Part shown: in pieces, positions 38,147-47,242 of the stretch | Layout of the letters: each line of letters starts with the position of its first letter | Position numbering within the stretch: position 1 is the first letter of the stretch | Assembly (NCBI GenBank): GCA_049587755.1 | Contig: JBAVEN010000085.1 | Coordinates: forward strand, 1 to 64,000 | DNA length: 64,000 nt | Direction: 5' to 3' | Origin: Bog-375 sp049587755 | Lineage (GTDB): Bacteria > Acidobacteriota > Terriglobia > Bryobacterales > Bryobacteraceae | Notes under the pieces: model-generated | The model's input: the letters and a program-made list of their open reading frames with translations, nothing else | What the model was told of the DNA's origin: nothing | Databases searched by the model: none | Program-made: the position numbers and the translations under genes

Positions 38147-38610
38147 TTCGGGGCTCCTCCGTTCGTCAGATATGAGCGATGCGAGTTTTAGGCGCATCAC
38201 TGCGGGCAGTGGCCTCCGAGTGTGGCACGCGTTATAACTGCCGGACGCCGTTTCATAGATGGAGGCTAACTCCACTATGCGCTCCCTCGGAACGCAACTG
38301 GCACCTTTTTCGCGGTACTGGCCCTAAAGAGCGATCCTCGAATGATGACCGTTTTGCGCAACGTGATCAAAAGCACTGCGCGAACAGTCCACCGCCTGTA
38401 GATTCCGTTACGGACTGCCGATTTTTTTGAAGGAGGCACGCTGGAAGTCTTTTCAGATCCTGTTATCCCTTATATCCAATGGACTAGATGCGGTACCAGC
38501 GGTAACCCCAACTATCCCTTACCCCGTTAGGAGCGACAGTACCCGACGAACAGCTCCCCGGTGTGAGAGTCTTCTAGATATCGAGGCACTACCACGAACG
38601 GCAACCGAGC
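38147..38610. other. Intergenic region, nothing recognised
   Basis: A 464-bp gap between divergent exported-protein genes. It must contain both promoters. I see no tRNA, riboswitch or convincing small gene. GGTGTGAGAG and GTTAGGG motifs near the right end are unremarkable. The base composition is slightly lower in GC than the surroundings. Confidence 0.4.
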
Positions 38611-39420
38611 ATGTTAGGGTCACAATTCCGCCCGTTCCAGTGGCTGCGCGTTGGTGTGCTGGTTGGTGTGGCGCTTTGCATCAATTTGTGGGCGCAAGCG
38701 CCTGACTACACCGCCGCCGGCATCGTAAATGCCTCGGATTACTCAGCGGGTCCATTTGCTCCCAGCTCGGTGCTTTCGCTGTTCGGCGCCAACCTCGCCT
38801 GGAGTACCGAATCGGTGACCCCCGACAACCTGGCGGCCGGCAGCCTCCCCAACGAACTGGCGGAGGTGCGCGTTTACGTGGACAGCGTGGAGCCTGTGCC
38901 GCTGCTGTATGTCTCCCCCACGCAGATCAACTTTCTAGTGCCCTCCGACCAGATTCCGGGGGATGTCACCATCACAGTGGTACGCCAAGGCGTGTACGGA
39001 CCTACGGTGACCATCACCCTGGTTGACGCTGCGCCGGCGTTGTTCGTAATCAACGGCGGCTTCGCCGTCGCGCAGGACTGGAACACCAATTACACGCTGA
39101 TGACGCCGGATGTTCCAGCGCAACCGGGCGACATAGCCATCCTCTATGCCACCGGTCTCGGCCACACGACTCCGCCGTGGGCGTCGGGGGTGGTGGCCCA
39201 ATCCGCAGCCTACATCACATCCATGGCCAGCCTGCAGGTGCTCCTGAACGGCGCCGCCATCGATTCGCACCTGGTTCTCTACGCCGGCGTAACCCCAGGG
39301 TACTCGGGCCTTTACCAGATCAATTTCACGGTCCCGCCAGATACCGACGCAAATCCGGAAATCCGCGTCCAGATCGGAACGCAGATCAGTATCTCCTCGA
39401 TCAAGCTGGCCGTGGAATAA
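38611..39420 (+). CDS. TIGR03437-type exported protein (Solibacter C-terminal domain)
   Basis: A 269-residue protein with an N-terminal hydrophobic segment (LRVGVLVGVALCINLWAQ) that looks like a signal peptide. The rest matches the Solibacter domain TIGR03437: IVNASDYSAGPFAPSSVLSL, FGANLA, VPLLYVSPTQINFLVP, ILYATGLGHT, and QINFTVPPDT. In other proteins this domain is a C-terminal appendage to large secreted chains; here it stands alone. It is restricted largely to Bryobacterales, which supports the taxonomic call. Its role, perhaps cell-surface attachment, is not established. Confidence 0.9.
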   Translation: MLGSQFRPFQWLRVGVLVGVALCINLWAQAPDYTAAGIVNASDYSAGPFAPSSVLSLFGANLAWSTESVTPDNLAAGSLPNELAEVRVYVDSVEPVPLLYVSPTQINFLVPSDQIPGDVTITVVRQGVYGPTVTITLVDAAPALFVINGGFAVAQDWNTNYTLMTPDVPAQPGDIAILYATGLGHTTPPWASGVVAQSAAYITSMASLQVLLNGAAIDSHLVLYAGVTPGYSGLYQINFTVPPDTDANPEIRVQIGTQISISSIKLAVE

Positions 39421-39552
39421 ACCAAGTGCACGTAACGTATCCCACGCGGGGTGCGTTTCACATGCAGGCGAACTGCGCCAGCGACGGTCCAGACGACCGG
39501 ACTCTCCGGACGGCATTCGCTCGAGCGGCACTAGAATAAGAAGGAGGCGCGC

Positions 39553-40356
39553 ATGTCGTTTCTTCGTGTGATGGCGGTTAGTTCCCTGGCACTGGCTCCG
39601 GTGATGGCGCAGCAGCCGGCGGCGAGCGCCGCTGCGGTTCCGAGCACGCCGGCGGTTAAGGCGGAGGCCGTTGAGGCCGCGTATACCGTGCCGCCTGGGA
39701 CCAAGCTCCCGCTCAGCCTGATCAACAGCATCAGCACCAAGCGCTCCGCGGTGGGCGACACGGTTTATCTGGAGACGGCATTCCCGGTGCTGGCCGGCGG
39801 CCGGATCGTGATTCCGGTGGGCAGTTACGTCACCGGAACCGTCACCCAAATCAAGCGGCCGGGACGGGTTAAGGGTCTGGGTGAACTTTACATCCACTTC
39901 GATTCGCTGACATTGCCCAACGGCGTGACGCGCGATTTTCGCGGCCGCGTGAACAGCCTGGATGGCGATTCTAAGGGCCGGCTGGATAACGAGGGCAAGG
40001 TGATCAGCGACAGCAATAAGTCGGGAGACGCGGTGACGGTCGCAGAAGCCGCGTCCGCCGGCGCGAGTGTAGGCAGCATCGCCGGGGGAATTGCGGGACA
40101 TCCGGTAATGGGATTGGGCATAGGCGCGGCTGCCGGCGCTGCCGCCGGTCTGATTGGCGTCCTGGCTACGCGCGGCCCCGATGCTATCCTTGAGCGCGGC
40201 AGCACGGTGGAAATGGTCATCGACCGGCCCATCGCTTACACCGACAAGGAATTGGATTTCGGCAGTTACCAGCCGCCGCACTTCGTGACCCTGGCGCCAC
40301 CGGCGCCCAACTCCAAAAAAGCCGGCCCGCTCGATCGCAATCCGCTGCCGCATTAA
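39553..40356 (+). CDS. Exported TrbI/VirB10-like beta-domain protein
   Basis: A 267-residue protein with a signal peptide (MSFLRVMAVSSLALAPVMAQ) and GGAGG 5-9 nt before the ATG. Residues 45-130 (VPPGTKLPLSLINSISTKRS, GGRIVIPVGSYVTGTVTQIK) resemble the beta-barrel of TrbI/VirB10-like proteins. A glycine/alanine-rich hydrophobic stretch at about 170-205 (GGIAGHPVMGLGIGAAAGAA) resembles a glycine-zipper membrane segment. The C-terminus is Pro-rich. No other conjugation genes are present, so it is not part of a type IV system here. Function unknown. Confidence 0.7.
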   Translation: MSFLRVMAVSSLALAPVMAQQPAASAAAVPSTPAVKAEAVEAAYTVPPGTKLPLSLINSISTKRSAVGDTVYLETAFPVLAGGRIVIPVGSYVTGTVTQIKRPGRVKGLGELYIHFDSLTLPNGVTRDFRGRVNSLDGDSKGRLDNEGKVISDSNKSGDAVTVAEAASAGASVGSIAGGIAGHPVMGLGIGAAAGAAAGLIGVLATRGPDAILERGSTVEMVIDRPIAYTDKELDFGSYQPPHFVTLAPPAPNSKKAGPLDRNPLPH

Positions 40357-40485
40357 CGATGCCTCCCAAGGGCCGGGTTGACATCGCCACAAGCACGCGA
40401 TGCCAAGGGCGCCGGTACGCACGGCTGGCATTCGTCACTCACCAGGGGACCGAGGCCCCGCTCCCGCCGTCGTAAAATAATTGCA

Positions 40486-41688
40486 GTGCCAGAGACAATC
40501 ACACAGCCGGAAACTTCACGGGACTTCTATCGAATTCAAAAACTGCCGCCATACGTATTCGCGGTGATCAACGAGATGCGCGCTAAAGCGCGCGCGGCCC
40601 AGATCGACGTCATCGACATGGGCATGGGCAACCCGGACGGCGCCACGCCGCGGGTGGTGGTGAGCAAGCTGGTGGAGGCCGCACGCAACGCGCGCAACCA
40701 TCGCTACTCGCAGTCGCGCGGCATTCCGAAGCTGCGCGAAGAAATCACCAAGCGCTATCTCGGCAACTACGGCGTGGAACTGGATCCGGAGCGCGAGGCC
40801 ATCGTCACCATCGGGGCGAAGGATGCGCTGGCGCACCTGCTGTTCGCCACCGTCGGTCCGGGCGACGTGGTGGTTTCGCCCAACCCTGCGTACCCGATAC
40901 ATCAGTACGGCGTCATCATGGCCGAGGGGACCGCCGAAGTGCTGCCGATGCCGGACGCGGCGACGTTTCTGAACGCACTTGAAAGCTTCTATCGCACCGC
41001 GCCGCGCAAGCCCAAGATGCTGCTGATTTCCTTCCCGCACAATCCCACCACGGTGTGCGTGGACCTGGATTTCATGAAAGAAATCGTGCGCCTGGCAGCA
41101 GCGCACGGCACGATGATTATCCACGATTTCGCCTATGCCGACCTGGGTTTCGACGGTTACCGCCCACCCAGCATCCTTCAGGTGGATGGCGCCAAGGAGA
41201 TTGCGGTCGAGATCTTTTCCATGTCGAAGAGCTACAACATGGCGGGCTGGCGCGTGGGCTACTGCCTGGGCAACCCGAAGATGATCGCGGCACTGGCGCG
41301 CATCAAGAGCTACCTGGATTACGGCGTGTTCCAGCCGATCCAGATCGCCTCCATCATCGCGCTGCGCGAGTGCGAGGCGGATACGCGCAAGATTTGCGCC
41401 GTGTATCAAAAGCGGCGCGACGTGCTGGTGGCAGGTCTCAAGCGCGCCGGATGGCAGGTGGAGAAGCCGCGCGGTTCGATGTTCCTGTGGGCGCCGGTGC
41501 CCGAGCGCTACCGCAGCATAGGGTCGCTCGAGTTCTCCAAGCTGCTGCTCGAAAAAGCGCTGGTGGCGGTTTCGCCGGGCATCGGTTTCGGACCGCTGGG
41601 TGAAGGCCACGTGCGCTTCGCGCTGGTCGAGAACGACCAGCGCATCCGCCAGGCCACGCGGGCGATCGGGCAGTTTCTTAAGGGATAG
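40486..41688 (+). CDS. PLP-dependent aminotransferase (AlaC-like)
   Basis: A 400-residue class I/II aminotransferase. Motifs: DMGMGNPDGATP near the start, SQSRGIPKLREEI, SPNPAYPIH, SFPHNPTTV, and the PLP Lys in FSMSKSYNMAGWRVGY. Near-C-terminal MFLWAPVPE and VRFALVEN carry the substrate-binding Arg. It belongs to the glutamate-pyruvate transaminase AlaC / LL-DAP aminotransferase-like group. AlaC-type alanine synthesis is most likely; DAP aminotransferase is an alternative. GTG 40486 is chosen: it starts the conserved part and lies 7 bp after TAAAAT (40473-40478), fitting a leaderless message. Confidence 0.88.
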   Translation: MPETITQPETSRDFYRIQKLPPYVFAVINEMRAKARAAQIDVIDMGMGNPDGATPRVVVSKLVEAARNARNHRYSQSRGIPKLREEITKRYLGNYGVELDPEREAIVTIGAKDALAHLLFATVGPGDVVVSPNPAYPIHQYGVIMAEGTAEVLPMPDAATFLNALESFYRTAPRKPKMLLISFPHNPTTVCVDLDFMKEIVRLAAAHGTMIIHDFAYADLGFDGYRPPSILQVDGAKEIAVEIFSMSKSYNMAGWRVGYCLGNPKMIAALARIKSYLDYGVFQPIQIASIIALRECEADTRKICAVYQKRRDVLVAGLKRAGWQVEKPRGSMFLWAPVPERYRSIGSLEFSKLLLEKALVAVSPGIGFGPLGEGHVRFALVENDQRIRQATRAIGQFLKG

Positions 41689-41740
41689 GGCCGCGCGGAT
41701 TGGGACGGATTCATTTGCGCACGTGCGCCGCTGTCCGGCA

Positions 41741-41810
41741 ACGGCTCCCTGACGGTCGCGGCTCCGATGCGGTTCAGGGCATTTCAGAGCCGCGACCGCC
41801 AGGAAGCCGT
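41741..41810. repeat. Solo hairpin of the GCTCCCTGACGGTCGCGG family
   Basis: Arms 41741-41764 and 41787-41810 are 24 bp with 2 mismatches, around a 22-nt loop. The left arm contains the GCTCCCTGACGGTCGCGG motif that ends the 236-bp repeat. There is no T-tract. It lies between the aminotransferase and manA. Confidence 0.8.
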
Positions 41811-41830
41811 CGTAACGCAAGACATATGCT

Positions 41831-42631
41831 ATGAGTAAAGCCATTCGCCTCACGCCGTCGCTTCGCGAAAAGGTCTGGGGCAAGACGCATCTGGAGCCGT
41901 GGTTCGCCAATTCGGCCAGCCCCATCGGCGAGGCGTGGTTCGCCACCGATCGCGAGCTGCCGCTGCTGGTGAAGCTGATCTTCACTTCCGAACGGCTGTC
42001 GGTGCAAGTGCATCCCGATGACGGCGAAGACGGCCCGCGCGGCAAAACCGAAATGTGGCACATCCTGGAAGCCGAGCCGGGTGCGGCCATCGCCATCGGT
42101 TTTCGCGAGCCGATCACGCGCGCGCGTCTGCTCGAAGCCACTCGCAGCGGCGAAGTGGAGCGCCTGCTGAACTGGATCGAAGTGAAACCGGGCGAGACTT
42201 ACTTCACGCCCGCCCACACGGTCCACGCCATCGGCGCCGGCATCGTCCTCTGCGAGATCCAGCAGAACTCCGACGTAACCTATCGCCTGTGGGACTATGG
42301 CCGTCCGCGGCCCATCCATGTGGAGAAGGCGGTGCCCATCGCCGATCTCACCGTGCATCCGGGGGCCGCGCACCCGGTGCGGGTGGATGAGCACCGCGAG
42401 GAGTTGGTGCGCGCGCGCCAATTCGTCACCGAACTGGTGCGGCTTGAGGCCGGCGACGCGGTAAAGCCGGAGCCGCACGATTGCCAACTGTGGATCGCCA
42501 TCGAGGGCCGCGGAACCATTGGCGGCGACGCATATCGCCGCGGCGAGGTCTGGCTATTACCCGACGCGGGCGAGCAGCCACGCATGCAGGCAAGCCAGCG
42601 GAGCCGCTTCCTTAGAACCTGGGCGCCATAA
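41831..42631 (+). CDS. manA: Class I mannose-6-phosphate isomerase
   Basis: A 266-residue cupin isomerase interconverting mannose 6-phosphate and fructose 6-phosphate. The type I motifs are VWGKTHLE, LSVQVHPDDG (zinc His), KTEMWHIL (zinc Glu), TYFTPAHTVHAIGAGI (zinc His) and QNSDVTYRLWDYGR. It is shorter than the E. coli enzyme, as in the Gram-positive-like short class, with all zinc ligands in place. No ribosome-binding site is evident; ATATGCT directly precedes the ATG. It may supply mannose or GDP-mannose for glycans; no neighbour confirms this. Confidence 0.9.
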   Translation: MSKAIRLTPSLREKVWGKTHLEPWFANSASPIGEAWFATDRELPLLVKLIFTSERLSVQVHPDDGEDGPRGKTEMWHILEAEPGAAIAIGFREPITRARLLEATRSGEVERLLNWIEVKPGETYFTPAHTVHAIGAGIVLCEIQQNSDVTYRLWDYGRPRPIHVEKAVPIADLTVHPGAAHPVRVDEHREELVRARQFVTELVRLEAGDAVKPEPHDCQLWIAIEGRGTIGGDAYRRGEVWLLPDAGEQPRMQASQRSRFLRTWAP

Positions 42632-42644
42632 CGGGCCAGGCCCC

Positions 42645-42709
42645 GCTCCCTGACGATCGCGGCTCGGCAATAACTGCGAGCGCGCAGCCTCGTTTCTGAG
42701 CCGCGCGCG
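42645..42709. repeat. Degenerate copy of the GCTCCCTGACGGTCGCGG hairpin
   Basis: The motif appears once at 42645-42665 with one change (GACGATCGC). A partial reverse complement, TGAGCCGCG, starts near 42697. It fills the space between convergent manA and rplI, where a REP-like element often sits. Confidence 0.6.
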
Positions 42710-43156
42710 TTACTCTTCCTTCGCCACCACCACAGTGACTTCGGCGATGACGTCCTTGTGAAGCTTCACCGGGACCTTGAACTCGCCGAGCTGCTTGATG
42801 GGCTCGTCGAGCTGGATCTTGCGGCGATCGACGACGAAATTCTGGGCGGCCAGCGCGTCGGCCACGTCCTTGGCGGTGACCGAGCCGAACAACTGGTCCT
42901 GTTCGCCGGCCTTCTGCAGGATGGTGACGCTGACGCCGGTCAGAAGTTTCGACAGGTCCTCAGCCTCGCTCTTCAAGTGGGCTTCTTTGCGCAGGTGCGC
43001 CTGGCGCTCCTGCTCGACGATCTTGCGGTTGGCGTCCGTGGCAGCCACGGCGAGGCGTTTGGGCAGCAGAAAGTTGCGCGCATACCCCGGCGCCACGCGC
43101 ACCACTTCGCCGCGGTTGCCCAGCTTTTCCACGTCTTCTCTCAATATGACTTCCAT
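42710..43156 (-). CDS. rplI: 50S ribosomal protein L9
   Basis: A 148-residue L9 with the N-terminal signature MEVILREDVEKLGNRGEVVR followed by APGYARNFLLPKRLA (the L9 pattern GxxxxVxxGYxRNxLxPxxxA), a long connecting helix (residues 45-75), and the C-terminal domain ending VPVKLHKDVIAEVTVVV. It stabilises the 23S rRNA near the L1 stalk. It is the last gene of the leftward rpsF-rpsR-rplI set, 18 bp after rpsR. Confidence 0.97.
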   Translation of the reverse strand: MEVILREDVEKLGNRGEVVRVAPGYARNFLLPKRLAVAATDANRKIVEQERQAHLRKEAHLKSEAEDLSKLLTGVSVTILQKAGEQDQLFGSVTAKDVADALAAQNFVVDRRKIQLDEPIKQLGEFKVPVKLHKDVIAEVTVVVAKEE

Positions 43157-43174
43157 GCGAGTTTCCTCCTGCCC

Positions 43175-43474
43175 CTAGTTCTGCGCCGCGAAGGGCAGCA
43201 GGGCGATGTTGCGCGCCTTCTTGATGGCGTCGGTGAGCCGCCGCTGGTGCGGCGCGCACACGCCCGAGATGCGGCGCGGGACGATCTTGCCGCGCTCCGC
43301 CACGAAAGCGTGCAGCGTCTTGACGTCCTTGTAATTGATGTCGTCCATCTTCTCGACGCAGAAACGGCAGATCTTCTTGCGCCGGAAGTATTGTTTCTTC
43401 TGCGAAACGACGGCCTTGTCGCCGCCGGTGGGCCGCTGTCCGGCGCTGCCGGGTCTTCCTTTGAATTCCGCCAT
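43175..43474 (-). CDS. rpsR: 30S ribosomal protein S18
   Basis: A 99-residue S18. The core FRRKKICRFCVEKMDDINYK and RISGVCAPHQRRLTDAIKKA is diagnostic. Cys36, Cys39, Cys73 and His76 form a zinc-binding set, so this is a C-plus version. The N-terminal about 25 residues (Gly/Gln-rich) are an extension. It partners S6 in the small subunit. It lies 3 bp after rpsF and 18 bp before rplI, the usual cluster. A RimI-like acetyltransferase that could modify S18 is at 17620. Confidence 0.96.
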   Translation of the reverse strand: MAEFKGRPGSAGQRPTGGDKAVVSQKKQYFRRKKICRFCVEKMDDINYKDVKTLHAFVAERGKIVPRRISGVCAPHQRRLTDAIKKARNIALLPFAAQN

Positions 43475-43477
43475 GGC

Positions 43478-43924
43478 TTAATTCTCCTTCGGCTGGCCGG
43501 GCATGGCCGGCGCTTCGCCCGGGTGGGCCGCGCTCTGGGGTGCACCGGGAGCAGCCGCGGATGGCGGCGGCGCGCTGGCCGCGCGCTTGGCAGCCCGCTT
43601 GTCCCGCTGCTTCTTCCGTTTATCCAGGCGTTTCCGTGTCTGGTCGACGCGCACCGTCAGGAACTTGATCACCAGGTCCGAGACGCGCAAGCGGCGCTCG
43701 AGTTCCTTCACGGCATCCGCCTCAGCGGTGAATTCGAGCAGCACGTACGCGCCCTCGCGGTACTTGTCCACCCGGTACGCCAGGCGGCGCTTGCCCCATT
43801 TTTCGACTTTGTCCACGGTGACGCCCGCGGCCGTCAACTGAGCTCGCAACTGTTCCACGAACTGGTCGACTTCCTCTTCCGGCGCATCCGGCTTAACGAT
43901 GAAGAGCTCTTCGTAAATCCTCAT
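43478..43924 (-). CDS. rpsF: 30S ribosomal protein S6
   Basis: A 148-residue S6. It begins MRIYEELFIVKPDAPEEEVD and has VDKVEKWGKRRLAYRVDKYR followed by EGAYVLLEFTAEAD, the S6 beta-alpha-beta pattern. Residues about 98-148 are an unusual Lys/Arg- then Ala/Pro-rich tail, longer than E. coli S6, probably disordered. It binds S18 and 16S rRNA. The start overlaps the pth stop by 4 bp, implying coupled translation. Confidence 0.95.
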   Translation of the reverse strand: MRIYEELFIVKPDAPEEEVDQFVEQLRAQLTAAGVTVDKVEKWGKRRLAYRVDKYREGAYVLLEFTAEADAVKELERRLRVSDLVIKFLTVRVDQTRKRLDKRKKQRDKRAAKRAASAPPPSAAAPGAPQSAAHPGEAPAMPGQPKEN

Positions 43925-44511
43925 GCTTCCTCTATGTTTGAGCCTGGGGCGCGACGATTGAATTTCGTCATGGCCTTAACGACGCCCTCGGCGATTATCG
44001 AACGAACCGCATCGGCCGCGTAGCCGACGAAGTCGTCCAATTCCTTTTCCTGCGAGCGCCCGACCGGCGCCAGCACATAATCCGCGCCGCTCCGCAGCGG
44101 GCGGCCCGGATGAATACCCAATCGCACCCGCACCAGGTTGCTGGTTCCCAGGCTCGCGATCACCGAGATCATGCCTTTGTGACCGGCCGGCGTGCCTTTC
44201 GGCTTGATGCGCAGCGAAAGCCACGGCAGATCCAGTTCGTCGTAAACCACCACCAGGCGGTCCGGCGGAACGGAGTGCTTTTCCATCAGCGGCGCGAGCG
44301 AAGTGCCGCTGAGGTTCATATACGTTTGCGGTTTGGCCAGCATCACCTGATGCCCGTCGATTTCGCCCAACCCGACGAGCGCTCTGGAGTCCTTGCGAGT
44401 GACGCGGATGCCGTGCCGCTCGGCCAACCGGTCGATGGTGAGAAACCCGAGGTTATGCGGCGTGCGCACGTACTCCTCGCCCGGATTCCCCAGACCGGCC
44501 ACCAGGAACAT
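43921..44511 (-). CDS. pth: Peptidyl-tRNA hydrolase
   Basis: A 196-residue Pth that frees tRNA from peptidyl-tRNAs. MFLVAGLGNPGEEYVRTPHN has the Pth N-terminal signature with catalytic His and Asn. KPQTYMNLSG, VVYDELDLPW (Asp) and PKGTPAGHKGMISV follow, with RVRLGIHPGRP. All catalytic residues are present. It lies 6 bp after rplY and overlaps rpsF by 4 bp. The rplY-pth order is widespread. Confidence 0.96.
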   Translation of the reverse strand: MFLVAGLGNPGEEYVRTPHNLGFLTIDRLAERHGIRVTRKDSRALVGLGEIDGHQVMLAKPQTYMNLSGTSLAPLMEKHSVPPDRLVVVYDELDLPWLSLRIKPKGTPAGHKGMISVIASLGTSNLVRVRLGIHPGRPLRSGADYVLAPVGRSQEKELDDFVGYAADAVRSIIAEGVVKAMTKFNRRAPGSNIEEA

Positions 44512-44517
44512 GGAAGC

Positions 44518-45234
<717 letters not shown>

Positions 45235-45362
45235 GCAAACTCTCCTTTATGCCCGCAAGTCCGGTTCACCCCGTGAGGGGCTGACGTGGGTTGCGGCCCG
45301 GACCGGTTCCTGCCCGGCCCCTAAAACCAATCTCGCTGGAACCGGGGTCAGCCGGCCCAACT

Positions 45363-46307
45363 TCAAATAAACAGCACGCTCACCGAAGTCTCTTCGTGAA
45401 TCGACCGGATGGCTTCCGCCAGCAAATGCCCGACCGACAACGCCTTGATCCGGCTCGACCGCTTCGCCTCGTCGCAAAGCGGAATCGAATTCGTAAAAAC
45501 CACTTCCTGCAACGCGGAGGCCTCGATCCGCTCCACCGCCGGATCGGACAGCACCGCGTGGGTGGCGCAGGCCGAAACGCTGGCCGCGCCTTTTTCGAGC
45601 AACGCCTCGGCGCCGTTCACCAGCGTGCCGGCGGTATCGATGAGATCGTCCACCAGCAGGCAGTGGCGGCCTTCCACGTCGCCCACCACGTTCATCACTT
45701 CGGCGACGTTGGCCTCTTCGCGCCGCTTATCGATAATCGCCAGGGGCGAATTCAGCCGCTTGGCGAACGCCCGCGCCCGCTCCACGCCGCCGGCATCCGG
45801 CGAAACCACCGTCACATCCGGCAGGTTTTGCGCCCGGAAATACTCGATCATCACCGGCGAGGCGAACAGGTGATCCACCGGGATATCGAAGAAACCCTGA
45901 ATCTGCGCGGCGTGCAAATCGAGCGTCAGCACGCGGTCCGCGCCGGCTGATTCGAGCAGGCCGGCCACCAGCTTGGCGGAAATCGGCACTCGCGGCTTGT
46001 CTTTCCGGTCCTGACGGGCGTACCCATAATAGGGTAACACTGCCGTGATGCGCTCCGCCGAGGCCAGTTTCAGCGCCTGCATCATCAGCAGCAGCTCCAT
46101 CAGGTTGCGCTCCACCGGTTTGCACGTCGGCTGGATGACGAAGACGTCGGCGCCGCGCACGTTCTCCTGAATCTGGAGGTGGATCTCGCCATCGGCGAAC
46201 TGCCTTACCGTGCATGCGCCCAGCGCGGTATCCAGGTGCTGGGCGATTTCCTGCGACAGCGCCGGATTGGCGTTGCCGGTGAACAGTTGCAGCCGGTCGT
46301 GACTCAT
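45363..46307 (-). CDS. prs: Ribose-phosphate pyrophosphokinase
   Basis: A 314-residue PRPP synthase making 5-phosphoribosyl-1-pyrophosphate from ribose 5-phosphate and ATP. Motifs: LFTGNANPALSQEIAQHL, QFADGEIHLQIQENVRGAD, LPYYGYARQDRKDKPRVPIS, the flexible loop and the PRPP-binding VSPDAGGVERARAF and CLLVDDLIDTAGTL. The start at 46307 is fixed by its ATGA overlap with the ispE stop; the longer frame to 46373 is inside ispE. PRPP feeds the apt reaction two genes upstream. Confidence 0.96.
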   Translation of the reverse strand: MSHDRLQLFTGNANPALSQEIAQHLDTALGACTVRQFADGEIHLQIQENVRGADVFVIQPTCKPVERNLMELLLMMQALKLASAERITAVLPYYGYARQDRKDKPRVPISAKLVAGLLESAGADRVLTLDLHAAQIQGFFDIPVDHLFASPVMIEYFRAQNLPDVTVVSPDAGGVERARAFAKRLNSPLAIIDKRREEANVAEVMNVVGDVEGRHCLLVDDLIDTAGTLVNGAEALLEKGAASVSACATHAVLSDPAVERIEASALQEVVFTNSIPLCDEAKRSSRIKALSVGHLLAEAIRSIHEETSVSVLFI

Positions 46308-47242
46308 TGCTCTTTTCGGTTTCGGGGAGGCCATACTTTCGTGCCACTGTGCTCTTCCAGTGCCCGCCACCACATGGCGCGATAACGCGCGCGGCTCACC
46401 AGGGAAAAGCGAAACGCCTTTTCTTTTCGGAAGACCCTAAAAACTTCGGATGCCTGGGCGGAGTTGGGGAAGATTCCGAACACGGCCGAGCCGCTGCCGC
46501 TCATCAGCGCCATCGAAGCTCCGGCGCGTAGCAGCCGTCTCTTGATCGCGCCGATGATGCCATGCTGCTCCACAGCCACCGTTTCAAAATCGTTGCAAGC
46601 GGCTCTGGAGACACCCCCGTCCCACACCCGCGACTGGAAAGTAACCATTTTATTTTGTTGAGATTCGCTTGTCAAACGCGAATTCAGCAGACGGTATGCT
46701 TCGGCGGTCGAAATATGAATTCCGGGGGAAACCAGCACGCCGGCGAGCTGGCGGCCATCGGGCAGCGGAAACAGTTCCGTGCCGCGGCCTATGCCCGCCG
46801 CGGCGCCGCCCAATAGAAAAAACGGTACGTCGCTGCCCAACTGCTCACCGAGCTGGCGCAAACGATCCATCGGCAGACTGCGCCCCGCGAGCACCGGCAG
46901 CGCCAGCAGCACCGCGGCTGCGTCCGACGAACCTCCGCCCAGGCCCGCGCCCATGGGAATTCGCTTCTTGAGCCGCATCTCCACGCGCCCGGTGAGGCGC
47001 ATGGCATCCATCGCGGCGCGGGCCGCGCGCACGGCGATGTTATCCGCGAGGTGGAGGTCATCCACCAGCTCGATGTTGGTCCGGCGCGCGGGGATGAAGG
47101 CAATGTCGATCGAGTCGGCCAGGGAAATCGTGTGAAAGATCGTGCGCAGCTCGTGGTAGCCATCGGGCCGCTCGGCCAGCACGCGCAGCTCGAGGTTGAT
47201 TTTGGCGAGCGCGCGCAGACGCGCCCGGCGGGTTAGGCTCAT
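46304..47242 (-). CDS. ispE: 4-diphosphocytidyl-2-C-methyl-D-erythritol kinase
   Basis: A 312-residue GHMP-family kinase of the MEP isoprenoid pathway. It phosphorylates CDP-ME at the 2-hydroxyl. ALAKINLELRVLAERPDGYH is the IspE start signature, KKRIPMGAGLGGGSSDAAAV is the GHMP ATP loop, and LGSDVPFFLLGGAAAGIGRG and MSGSGSAVFG are also present. It overlaps apt by 4 bp upstream and prs by 4 bp downstream (ATGA). The C-terminus is about 20 residues longer than usual, and its last codons lie in the overlap. Confidence 0.96.
   Translation of the reverse strand: MSLTRRARLRALAKINLELRVLAERPDGYHELRTIFHTISLADSIDIAFIPARRTNIELVDDLHLADNIAVRAARAAMDAMRLTGRVEMRLKKRIPMGAGLGGGSSDAAAVLLALPVLAGRSLPMDRLRQLGEQLGSDVPFFLLGGAAAGIGRGTELFPLPDGRQLAGVLVSPGIHISTAEAYRLLNSRLTSESQQNKMVTFQSRVWDGGVSRAACNDFETVAVEQHGIIGAIKRRLLRAGASMALMSGSGSAVFGIFPNSAQASEVFRVFRKEKAFRFSLVSRARYRAMWWRALEEHSGTKVWPPRNRKEQ

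Noticed and set aside
39553..40356. Type IV secretion component because of VirB10/TrbI-like beta domain
   Set aside because: No other VirB/Trb gene is present in the window and the essential N-terminal TM anchor of VirB10 is replaced by a signal peptide.
40516..42141. A 541-residue open frame opposite the aminotransferase and manA genes
   Set aside because: It runs antisense to two genes with clear catalytic motifs and is His/Arg-rich with no recognisable domain, typical of high-GC antisense frames.
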